From contig QWOR01000273.1 in assembly GCA_003669575.1 (NCBI GenBank), positions 1 through 5,515 of the forward strand: a stretch of DNA of 5,515 nucleotides. The letters run 5' to 3'. Numbering within the stretch: position 1 is the stretch's first letter; every line of letters starts with the position of its first letter. The DNA is from Planctomycetota bacterium (GTDB lineage Bacteria > Planctomycetota > Planctomycetia > Planctomycetales > Planctomycetaceae). The notes beneath the pieces are model-generated. The model was not told the DNA's origin. It searched no databases and saw nothing but the letters and a program-made list of their open reading frames with translations. A program made the position numbers and the translations under genes. This document shows, piece after piece, positions 1 to 5,515 of the stretch.

Positions 1-202
1 GCCACTTCCCTCCCGTCAATTTGTCACACCAACGGTCTTCGAGAATCGACTCGTGTCGCGTTCGAGACTGGTCCGTGCGGATGATCGCGAAGCCGATGCG
101 ATCGGTCTGCTCGACCAGGAAACCGGGGAGCACATCCTGGTCGACCGAGTGGAATGGCTGAAGTACACTGAAGTTTCCCGCGGTTCCGCTGTCTCGGCTT
201 AA
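1..202 (+). CDS. 3' end of an unrecognised protein (partial, C-terminal 66 residues)
   Basis: The frame whose first complete codon is at base 2 stays open for 66 codons and ends at TAA (200-202). The gene begins outside the window. The visible part mixes charged and hydrophobic residues (for example RLVRADDREADAIGLLDQETGEH is split here as RLVRADD and GLLDQETGEHILVDRVEWL), which suggests beta-hairpins around a TGE turn. It has no membrane segment and no motif that I recognise. The second half shows the G/C-rich third positions seen in the neighbouring genes, which supports real coding over the arginine- and proline-rich frame on the opposite strand. Its stop lies 39 bases before rlmN, so the two may be co-transcribed. 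No function is proposed. Confidence 0.65.
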   Translation, partial: PLPSRQFVTPTVFENRLVSRSRLVRADDREADAIGLLDQETGEHILVDRVEWLKYTEVSRGSAVSA

Positions 203-241
203 CGCGGGTATGCGTCAACGAGACCACCAGATCGAATGTGA

Positions 242-1330
242 ATGACCGAAGAGATTGCTCGTCCTGAACGCCCGTTATTCACTGATCTGACTCGAAAAGG
301 GTTGCTAGATTGGTGCGAATCGAATGGCGTCCCTTCTTATCGAGTTGATCAGATCCGCCAATGGATCTTCGGAAAACGGGTGAACTCGTTTTCCGAGATG
401 CACGACATCCCCGCCAAGGTGCGGGCCCAGCTGGCCGAAGAGTTTCGTTTCTGGGCCGGGCGGATCGTGCGACATCTCGTGTCGTCTGACCGCACGGAAA
501 AACTCCTGCTCGAACTGGGCGAGGGAGATCTGGTCGAGTGCGTGCTGATGCGGGAGCCGGATCGCTGCACCGTGTGTATTAGCACTCAAGTCGGTTGCGG
601 CATGGGATGTATCTTCTGTGCCAGCGGACTCGATGGAGTCAAACGCAACCTGACCACTGGCGAAATCCTCGAACAGGTCTTACGCGTTGACCGACTGCTA
701 AGCCTGGAAGAGCGAATCACCAATATCGTGGTGATGGGGATGGGGGAACCGCTTGCGAATTTGAGATCGCTGCTCCCCGCTCTCGACACACTGAATGAAA
801 AGGGCGGGATGGGACTCGGAGCCCGCCGCATTACGATCTCGACCGTCGGACTGCCGGAGAAGATGCGGGAACTCGCCCGGCATGGCACACCCTACAACCT
901 TGCCGTTTCGCTCCACGCACCCAATGACACACTGCGGACGGAGATTGTCCCAACGAACAAACGTACTGGGATCGAAGCGATCCTCGAAGCAGCGGAAGAG
1001 TATTTCCAGGTCACCGGTCGGCGGGTGACATACGAGTATGTTCTGCTTGCTGGTCGCAACGATGGACCGGAAGAGGCCAAGCAACTGGCCAAGCTGTTGC
1101 GGAATCTGAATGCGCATGTGAATCTGATTCCGATGAACCCGGTGGCCCCGATCGATCTGACGGCCCCCGCAGAACCGCGAACGAAGATGTTCGTCGAGAT
1201 GCTTCAGCATGGGGGAGTGAACGTCACAGTCCGTAAACGCAAGGGGGCCGATATCGACGCCGCGTGCGGACAGCTGAGATTGACGGAACTGACGTTAAAG
1301 GCGACTCCGACTGCTGCCAGTCCTGAGTAA
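242..1330 (+). CDS. rlmN: RlmN: dual-specificity 23S rRNA / tRNA adenine-C2 methyltransferase (radical SAM)
   Basis: This cytoplasmic radical-SAM enzyme methylates C2 of an adenosine in the 23S rRNA peptidyl-transferase centre (A2503 in E. coli) and of adenosine 37 in a subset of tRNAs. The 362 residues match the usual family length. The [4Fe-4S] motif CxxxCxxC is C119-C123-C126, within STQVGCGMGCIFCASG. The two mechanistic cysteines are present: C342 in DAACGQL is expected to carry the transferred methyl, and C112, seven residues before the cluster, should resolve the RNA-protein adduct. E99, 13 residues before C112, sits where the E. coli general base lies. The SAM-binding MGMGEP (165-170) and VSLHAP (222-227) are intact. 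The ATG follows directly after an in-frame TGA (239-241), so it is the earliest possible start. No Shine-Dalgarno sequence is visible. It is the first complete gene of a same-strand run. Confidence 0.97.
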   Translation: MTEEIARPERPLFTDLTRKGLLDWCESNGVPSYRVDQIRQWIFGKRVNSFSEMHDIPAKVRAQLAEEFRFWAGRIVRHLVSSDRTEKLLLELGEGDLVECVLMREPDRCTVCISTQVGCGMGCIFCASGLDGVKRNLTTGEILEQVLRVDRLLSLEERITNIVVMGMGEPLANLRSLLPALDTLNEKGGMGLGARRITISTVGLPEKMRELARHGTPYNLAVSLHAPNDTLRTEIVPTNKRTGIEAILEAAEEYFQVTGRRVTYEYVLLAGRNDGPEEAKQLAKLLRNLNAHVNLIPMNPVAPIDLTAPAEPRTKMFVEMLQHGGVNVTVRKRKGADIDAACGQLRLTELTLKATPTAASPE

Positions 1331-1369
1331 CAAATCACGAACAGCAACCAAGTTGCCCTGCCTGTCGAT

Positions 1370-1375
1370 GGAAGG
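1370..1375 (+). promoter_or_regulatory. Ribosome binding site deciding the start of the DUF1080 lipoprotein
   Basis: GGAAGG lies four bases before the ATG at 1380. It is the clearest Shine-Dalgarno-like sequence at any gene start in the window. It favours ATG 1380 over the in-frame TTG at 1353 and ATG at 1368. Starting at 1380 also gives a signal peptide of normal length. Confidence 0.5.
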
Positions 1376-1379
1376 TGTC

Positions 1380-2120
1380 ATGCTCCACGGATCTCGCGCA
1401 CTCCGATTGCTGTTGGTGACGTTGATCGCGGGATGCCAGCCCGCCGCTGAGCCCACTGGTACCGGCGGGCAATCCCTCACGCCCACGACACCGACTGCGG
1501 TGAGCGCCGCAGCAAATGGCGATCAACCGGCTCCTGCTACGACACCGTTTGTCAGTGAGGCGGGATTTCAGTTGATCACCTTCGATCAGATGGCCGTATT
1601 TCCCACTGATGGCTCAGCGGCGCAGACTTGGACGGCCGAGGGTGATGAGTTCCTCTGCACCGGGAAGCCGAAGTGTTACCTGCACACGAAGACGCCGTAT
1701 GGTGATGGGACGCTGCGGTTCGACTACAAGTTTGAGCCCGATCCCAAGATCACAGATCCGGCCAAGCTGGCGGGACACAACACTGGTGTATTGCTCTTTA
1801 TTCAGGAACCCCACGCGGTCTGGCCCAAGTCGATCGAGGTGCAGGGCAAACACAGCGAGATGGGCCAGCTGCGCCCCAATGGGGGAGCTGTGGCGGTCGA
1901 GTTCCAGGACTCCCCCGAAGTCCGCGAGTCGGCCCGTAATCCGGTGGGGGAATGGAACTCCGTCGAGATCGTCACCAAGGCGGGGGCGATCACTGCCTCA
2001 ATCAATGGCCAGATCGTGGCTGTCGGTCAGCCGGGTGAGCTGACGAGTGGGTTGATCGGGTTACAGGCCGAAGGGCACCGGCTCCGGTATCGTCATCTGC
2101 GGTTCGCTCCGGCTCAGTAG
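1380..2120 (+). CDS. Predicted lipoprotein with DUF1080 (3-keto-disaccharide hydrolase-like) domain
   Basis: From ATG 1380 the protein has 246 residues. The N-terminus is a lipoprotein signal: a short basic stretch (HGSR), a hydrophobic run LRLLLVTLIAG, and a lipobox IAG-C with lipidated C19. Glutamine rather than aspartate follows it, which by the usual Gram-negative rule suggests the outer membrane. A Pro/Thr/Ala/Gly-rich linker covers about residues 20-58. The rest resembles the DUF1080 / 3-keto-disaccharide hydrolase family, a concanavalin-like beta-sandwich. It has YLHTKTPYGDGTLRFDYKF, then NTGVLLF (134 on), PKSIEVQGKHSEMG, GEWNSVEIV around W192, and the closing GLIGLQAEGHRLRYRHLRF. Characterised family members cleave 3-keto-glycosides, but many are untested, so activity here is inferred. 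C93 and C99 could form a disulfide. It lies 49 bases from both rlmN and dus. Alternative starts are TTG 1353 and ATG 1368. Confidence 0.88.
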   Translation: MLHGSRALRLLLVTLIAGCQPAAEPTGTGGQSLTPTTPTAVSAAANGDQPAPATTPFVSEAGFQLITFDQMAVFPTDGSAAQTWTAEGDEFLCTGKPKCYLHTKTPYGDGTLRFDYKFEPDPKITDPAKLAGHNTGVLLFIQEPHAVWPKSIEVQGKHSEMGQLRPNGGAVAVEFQDSPEVRESARNPVGEWNSVEIVTKAGAITASINGQIVAVGQPGELTSGLIGLQAEGHRLRYRHLRFAPAQ

Positions 2121-2169
2121 CTCACCACTCTCCAGCCACGCGCATTCCCGGAATTCCGCTGAATAACAC

Positions 2170-3213
2170 ATGCCACTTCGTATCGGACCGCTGACGATTG
2201 ACTCCCCGCTGGCGCAAGCCGCCTTGAGCGGATACAGCGATGGCCCGATGCGGCTGCTCGCCCGACGGTTCGGCGCAAAGTATGCGCTGGCCGAAGTGCT
2301 GATCGACCGATTCGCTGTCGAGTCACAGTCCACGAACTTTATCCGCCGCCATTTGCAGATCGCGGATGAAGACCATCCGATTGGTGGACAGCTGATGGGG
2401 ACGGATCCGGCTCAGTTTCAGTTCGCTGCACAACGTCTCGTTCAAGCGGGTTTCGATATCATCGATATCAACTTCGGCTGTCCGGTGAAATCGGCCATCG
2501 GCGGATGTCGGGGAGGATACCATCTGGGGCAGCCCGAAGCGGCTCTCGAAATTGTCTCGCGCGTACGCGACAGCGTCCCCGCTCACATTCCCGTCACCGT
2601 CAAGATGCGGCGCGGAATTGATGACACAGCAGAGAGCCGAGACCGGACACTCACGATCCTGCAGGGGGCATTCAACCGCGGTGTCGCTGCGGTGACGCTG
2701 CATGGAAGAACCGTCGAGCAGAAATACGTGGGCCCCAGCCGCTGGAGCTTTTTACGCGAGGCCAAAGTCCGCTTCCCGCAGCACACCATTCTGGGCAGCG
2801 GCGATCTGTTCACCGCCGATGACTGCGTGCGGATGTTGTCAGAGACCGGCGTGGATGGGGTCTCGATTGCACGCGGCGCGATCGGCAATCCGTGGATCTT
2901 CTCCTGTGCGCAGGCACTGCTCAACGGTGAAACACACCCTGCCCCTCCTGGTCTCCTCGAACAGGGCGAGGTTATTCGCAAACACGTCCAGCTGGCTCAT
3001 GAGACCTATGGGGATGCGGCTTGTGTTCCGAGGCTGCGTAAGCATCTGGTGAAGTATGCCCGCCTGCACCCCAACCACGCCGAAGTCCGCAACACGTTCG
3101 CAATGGCAGGCAGTGTGAGCGATATCGAACTGCTGCTGATGAAGTTTTACAACGACGACCGGGCAGGTGTCTGGCCTGTGCAAGAGTCAGCGATGTCGTG
3201 TGAGAATGGCTGA
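2170..3213 (+). CDS. dus: tRNA-dihydrouridine synthase, DusB/NifR3 type
   Basis: This FMN-dependent enzyme reduces uridine to dihydrouridine in tRNA, using NADPH. The 347 residues form the usual TIM barrel followed by a helical tRNA-binding domain. Motifs in order: AALSGYSDGPMR (17-28), a variant of the family's APMAGYTDxPFR; QLMGTDP (74-80); DINFGCPVK with catalytic C104; VTVKMRRG with K145; TLHGRT with H178 and R180; GSGDLF (209-214, where the family commonly has GNGDI); and ARGAIGNPWIF (234-244). These last two contact FMN phosphate. The C-terminal part (RKHLVKYARLHP, 290-301) fits the helical domain. Residues 111-122, GGCRGGYHLGQP, replace the usual GAGSALL-like segment after the catalytic loop. 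The substrate position in tRNA cannot be read from the sequence. ATG 2170 has no Shine-Dalgarno sequence. The gene ends 41 bases from the convergent ftsI. Confidence 0.95.
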   Translation: MPLRIGPLTIDSPLAQAALSGYSDGPMRLLARRFGAKYALAEVLIDRFAVESQSTNFIRRHLQIADEDHPIGGQLMGTDPAQFQFAAQRLVQAGFDIIDINFGCPVKSAIGGCRGGYHLGQPEAALEIVSRVRDSVPAHIPVTVKMRRGIDDTAESRDRTLTILQGAFNRGVAAVTLHGRTVEQKYVGPSRWSFLREAKVRFPQHTILGSGDLFTADDCVRMLSETGVDGVSIARGAIGNPWIFSCAQALLNGETHPAPPGLLEQGEVIRKHVQLAHETYGDAACVPRLRKHLVKYARLHPNHAEVRNTFAMAGSVSDIELLLMKFYNDDRAGVWPVQESAMSCENG

Positions 3214-3261
3214 GATGAGAGAGCGTGTGGTTTATTCCGCACTTCGCGCGTGTCTTATCTC
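3212..3261. terminator. Imperfect hairpin between convergent dus and ftsI (possible bidirectional terminator)
   Basis: GAGATGAGA (3212-3220) pairs with TCTTATCTC (3253-3261) over nine positions, eight Watson-Crick and one G-U. Inside it, GTGTGG (3225-3230) pairs with CCGCAC (3237-3242) around the loop TTTATT, with one G-U. The outer arms include bases of both stop codons (dus TGA 3211-3213; ftsI TAA at 3257-3255). No T-tract follows on either strand, so this is not a canonical intrinsic terminator. In the - strand transcript the two G-U pairs become A-C mismatches, so the fold is weaker there. Its role in termination is inferred from structure and tail-to-tail position. Confidence 0.35.
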
Positions 3262-5051
3262 CTGATGGACTTCGGTGCTCCCGCTTCAACGGTTTGAGTG
3301 GGATGATCACTCGGGACTTGCATGTACTTGAGCAGGTCATTCACGATGTCCGCCGCTGCGGGAGCGGCAACCATACCGCCGTAGTCACTGCCGCCCTGCG
3401 TGGGTTCGTCGACCGTGACGATGACGACGACGCGAGGATTCTTGACTGGAGCGCCGCAGACAAATGAACTGATGTGGCGAATGTGGGAGTACTGCCCGTC
3501 AGGGTCCATTTTCTGGGAGGTCCCGGTCTTGCCGAAGAGGGAATAGTCGGCGAGCCTGGCCTTGGTCCCGGTACCGCGCTGTACCACGTCGACCATCGCC
3601 TCTTCCACTATCCAGCGAGTCGCTTCCGGACGGACGAGGTCGGTCGACATGACGTTGGGAGCAATCGATGCATAACCGACGGAACCGAGATAGAGATGCG
3701 GAGTGATCCAGCGACCACCGTTCGCCAAGGCCGCGTGAGCAGCGAGAATCTGCAGCGGAGTGGCCAGCATCTCCTGCCCCATGGGGATCGAACCGGTCGA
3801 GTAGATCGTCCACTTGTCGAGCGGGTGCAGCGTGCCGGGAAGTTCTCCAGGAAGTTCGATGCCCGTTCGCTGACCAAAGTTGAACCGGGTCATCAAGTCG
3901 TGCAAACCGGGATTCGTAAGCGTCTCCCCGATCTTCGCCATCCCGATGTTGCTCGACTTCACGAGTACATCCTTGAGACTCAGCACTCCATAGCGATGGT
4001 GATCATGCAGCACACGCGGCCCCATGCGATAGGCCCCGCGCTCGCAGTTCAACATATCGGAAGTGTGCAACTTCTCCTGATCGAGGCCCCAGGCAACGAT
4101 GACGGGCTTGATCGTCGAACCGGGTTCATACGCAGCCTGAATCGACAGGTTCCGCCACGAGTCAGGAGGTGCGGCCTCCGGATGAGATGGATCAAAGGCC
4201 GGACGGCTGACCATCGCGAGGACTTCACCCGTCGCGGGATCGAGAACCGTGGCACAGGCTCCAACCGGCTGGTGAGTCTGCATCAGCTCGTCCATCCGCC
4301 GCTCCACGTGCAGCTGGCAGACTGTGTCGAGAGTCAGCTGGATATTTTCGCCCGGTTGCGCGGGAGTCGTTTCTCCCTCCAGCACATCGATGACAAAGCT
4401 GCGTGCATCGCGGACGACGGTTCGGCGACCGGGCTGACCACGCAGACGAGTATGAAAAAACTCCTCCACACCGCCGTGAGGTGTTCCATCGATATCACGC
4501 CAACCCAGGACATGTGCGGCAAGTGCCCCTTGAGGGTAAACCCGCTGGTACTCGGCGCGGAAACCCCATTCGGGAGCGGGAAGATTCACCGCCAGAATCT
4601 GCGAGACCTCAGCCTCCGAAAGCCGACGCTTGATCCACATGAACCGCTTTTCACGGTGGTCAATAATCCGCTGCTGGACCTCGGTTGGATCGAGCCCGAG
4701 AGCATTTGCCAGTACACAAGCAGTGCGAAACGAGTCGACGACGCGGGCCGGATCGATGTAAAGGCTTTGAACGGCAACCGTCGTCGCCAGCAGACGACCG
4801 CGGCGATCATACAAGTCGCCGGGGCGGGACGGGATGACCTCTGCGTGCTGCTGCTGACGAGTGGCCCGGCTGGCGAACTTCTCTCGCTGCACCCACTGAA
4901 CCTGCACCATACGTCCGATGAGAACACACCAGGCCAGCGTCACGACCAGCTGGACACTGATCGAACGCCAGGCCAGTCGCGGTTCGCTCGAGGTTGGCAT
5001 GGGAAGAGATTCAAGTGAGATCGAACGAGCTTGGCCTCCGCGGAGAACCAC
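3255..5051 (-). CDS. ftsI: FtsI / class B penicillin-binding protein (peptidoglycan DD-transpeptidase)
   Basis: This is a monofunctional, membrane-anchored transpeptidase that cross-links peptidoglycan. FtsI acts in septal synthesis in most bacteria. From GTG 5051 it has 598 residues, close to E. coli FtsI (588). One N-terminal transmembrane helix lies at about 31-49. The PBP dimerisation domain starts at RPGDLYDRRGRLLAT (76-90) and includes GGVEEFFHTRLRGQPG (193-208). The transpeptidase domain carries all three active-site motifs: S312-TIK (EPGSTIKP), S366-S-N368 (KSSNIG), and KTGT at 508-511. The closing FVCGAPVKNPRVVVIVTVDEP is typical of the family, and there are no PASTA repeats. ATG 5000 (581 residues, 17 shorter) is an equally plausible start, and neither has a good Shine-Dalgarno sequence. 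It follows ftsL by 22 bases as in the mra/dcw cluster, but murE does not come next. A SpoVD/PBP2-like role cannot be excluded. Confidence 0.93.
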   Translation of the reverse strand: MVLRGGQARSISLESLPMPTSSEPRLAWRSISVQLVVTLAWCVLIGRMVQVQWVQREKFASRATRQQQHAEVIPSRPGDLYDRRGRLLATTVAVQSLYIDPARVVDSFRTACVLANALGLDPTEVQQRIIDHREKRFMWIKRRLSEAEVSQILAVNLPAPEWGFRAEYQRVYPQGALAAHVLGWRDIDGTPHGGVEEFFHTRLRGQPGRRTVVRDARSFVIDVLEGETTPAQPGENIQLTLDTVCQLHVERRMDELMQTHQPVGACATVLDPATGEVLAMVSRPAFDPSHPEAAPPDSWRNLSIQAAYEPGSTIKPVIVAWGLDQEKLHTSDMLNCERGAYRMGPRVLHDHHRYGVLSLKDVLVKSSNIGMAKIGETLTNPGLHDLMTRFNFGQRTGIELPGELPGTLHPLDKWTIYSTGSIPMGQEMLATPLQILAAHAALANGGRWITPHLYLGSVGYASIAPNVMSTDLVRPEATRWIVEEAMVDVVQRGTGTKARLADYSLFGKTGTSQKMDPDGQYSHIRHISSFVCGAPVKNPRVVVIVTVDEPTQGGSDYGGMVAAPAAADIVNDLLKYMQVPSDHPTQTVEAGAPKSIRR

Positions 5052-5073
5052 AAATCTGCCGCATGCCAGGTGC

Positions 5074-5397
5074 TCATCGACGGTTGTTCAAGGGAACAAC
5101 TGTCGCACGTCGTCGGGCCGCTCGCTCCGCTTCGGCTTGTTCCAATGACTCCATCAGACGGGATGGAGCCCCCAACTCCTGCGTTCTCAATTTGAGCCGC
5201 GCGTACTTCTCTTCCAGCTGCTCCAGACGGTAGACCTGCAGGGTCTGCGTTCGCTTCATATCGAGCAGCTGTTTCTCCACCGCGATACCTGCGGCAGCAA
5301 TCAGCACAACCAGCGACAGAGCAGCACAGAATCGAAAGAACATGATGAGCGTACGAAACGGAGGTCCAAACCGAATCGAAGAAATCGCCTCCGTCAC
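5074..5397 (-). CDS. ftsL: FtsL-like small bitopic membrane protein with coiled coil
   Basis: The 107-residue protein has the FtsL layout: a short cytoplasmic N-terminus, one transmembrane helix (about 17-40, core CAALSLVVLIAAAGIAV), then an extracytoplasmic coiled coil. Positions 44, 47, 51, 54, 58, 61, 65, 68, 72 and 75 follow an unbroken 3-4 heptad spacing, mostly Leu/Met/Tyr with Gln at 51 and 54 and Thr at 72. A basic tail (ERAARRR) follows. FtsL proteins diverge strongly in sequence, so the call rests on size, topology and position directly before ftsI. In other bacteria FtsL forms a complex with FtsB/DivIC that controls septal wall synthesis. GTG 5397 lies three bases after the stop of the preceding gene, which suggests translational coupling. 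An internal ATG (5343) would place the membrane helix at the extreme N-terminus and is less likely. Confidence 0.72.
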   Translation of the reverse strand: MTEAISSIRFGPPFRTLIMFFRFCAALSLVVLIAAAGIAVEKQLLDMKRTQTLQVYRLEQLEEKYARLKLRTQELGAPSRLMESLEQAEAERAARRRATVVPLNNRR

Positions 5398-5400
5398 CCA

Positions 5401-5515
5401 TCAATTGGCAGGCTGTTCCTCAACGGCAGGCTCTTCCGTTGTTTGAGCCTCTTCCGTCGACGGTTCTCCTGGAGTTTCAGCCCCTTCTTCCGGGGTGAAC
5501 TCTGGCAAAATCGGA
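5401..5515 (-). CDS. Acidic C-terminal tail of the gene upstream of ftsL (partial; possibly rsmH)
   Basis: On the - strand, 37 codons run in from the right edge and end at TGA (5403-5401). The tail is low-complexity and rich in Glu, Pro and Thr: after PILPEFTPEEG come repeated TEE/VEE units such as STEEAQTTEEPAVEEQPAN. It has only acidic charged residues, with no Lys, Arg or His. In the conserved mra/dcw order the gene before ftsL is rsmH, the 16S rRNA C1402 N4-methyltransferase, so that is the best guess by position. The visible part shows no methyltransferase motif and would be an extension beyond the catalytic domain. The close spacing to ftsL supports an operon. Confidence 0.75.
   Translation of the reverse strand, partial: PILPEFTPEEGAETPGEPSTEEAQTTEEPAVEEQPAN

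Noticed and set aside
24..227. A 67-codon open frame on the - strand at the left edge
   Set aside because: The product is Arg/Pro/His-rich, as expected for antisense of G/C-rich coding DNA. The + strand frame ending at 202 looks more like a protein and fits the gene direction.
698..1210. A 170-codon open frame on the - strand inside rlmN
   Set aside because: It is a shadow of rlmN, which covers it with intact catalytic motifs. The product has no recognisable features.
242..1330. Cfr antibiotic-resistance methyltransferase instead of RlmN
   Set aside because: Cfr and RlmN share the cluster and methyl-carrying cysteines. The length, the DIDAACGQL ending and the chromosomal housekeeping context fit RlmN, and nothing suggests mobile DNA.
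2149..2158. Perfect 10-base palindrome CGGAATTCCG between the lipoprotein and dus genes
   Set aside because: It has no loop and no T-tract, so it is a poor terminator. A single short palindrome is expected by chance, and no second copy was seen.
3474..5018. A 514-codon open frame on the + strand opposite ftsI
   Set aside because: It is codon-aligned with ftsI, so its stops would need TTA, CTA or TCA codons in ftsI, which are rare in this codon usage. Its product is Arg/His-rich with no recognisable domain, whereas ftsI has complete family motifs.
5036..5045. Perfect 10-base palindrome CTCCGCGGAG near the ftsI start as an operator
   Set aside because: It is inside the probable coding region if GTG is used, has no partner site, and is short enough to occur by chance.
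4940..5404. A 154-codon - strand frame overlapping ftsL and the ftsI start, with an ATG overlapping the upstream stop (TGATG)
   Set aside because: The stop-start overlap looked attractive, but the product lacks a coherent topology, while the ftsL frame has a membrane helix and an unbroken heptad pattern.

Overview
This window looks like ordinary chromosomal DNA of a planctomycete-like bacterium. The base composition is moderately GC-rich (mid-to-high 50s by eye) and start codons mostly lack a clear Shine-Dalgarno sequence. It carries a lipoprotein with a DUF1080 (3-keto-disaccharide hydrolase) domain, a family abundant in Planctomycetes. Next to it is a dihydrouridine synthase with an unusual loop, and on the other strand an ftsL-ftsI pair that is not followed by murE. 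The lineage is inferred from gene style and order, not from a marker search.

The left half (1-3213) is all on the + strand. It holds the 3' end of an unrecognised gene (1-202), rlmN (23S rRNA/tRNA adenine-C2 methyltransferase, 242-1330), a predicted lipoprotein with a DUF1080 domain (1380-2120), and a tRNA-dihydrouridine synthase of the DusB/NifR3 type (2170-3213). Gaps are about 40-50 bases, so co-transcription is plausible. Two of the genes modify RNA of the translation apparatus. The lipoprotein between them has no obvious link to that role.

The right half (3255-5515) is all on the - strand and reads right to left. First comes the acidic C-terminal tail of an upstream gene (5401-5515, possibly rsmH from its position), then an ftsL-like small membrane coiled-coil protein (5074-5397), then ftsI, a class B penicillin-binding protein (3255-5051) with all three transpeptidase motifs intact. 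This is the start of the conserved mra/dcw division and cell-wall cluster, and it stops after ftsI, where the next gene is the convergent dus. The two transcription units meet tail to tail across 41 bases that can form an imperfect hairpin touching both stop codons.

I see no mobile element, CRISPR array, RNA gene or defence-like cassette, and no gap longer than about 50 bases. All catalytic motifs I could check are present. I did not find a convincing new biological system here. The items worth a second look are modest: the shortened dcw cluster, the Dus loop variant, the acidic tail upstream of ftsL, and the convergent hairpin.
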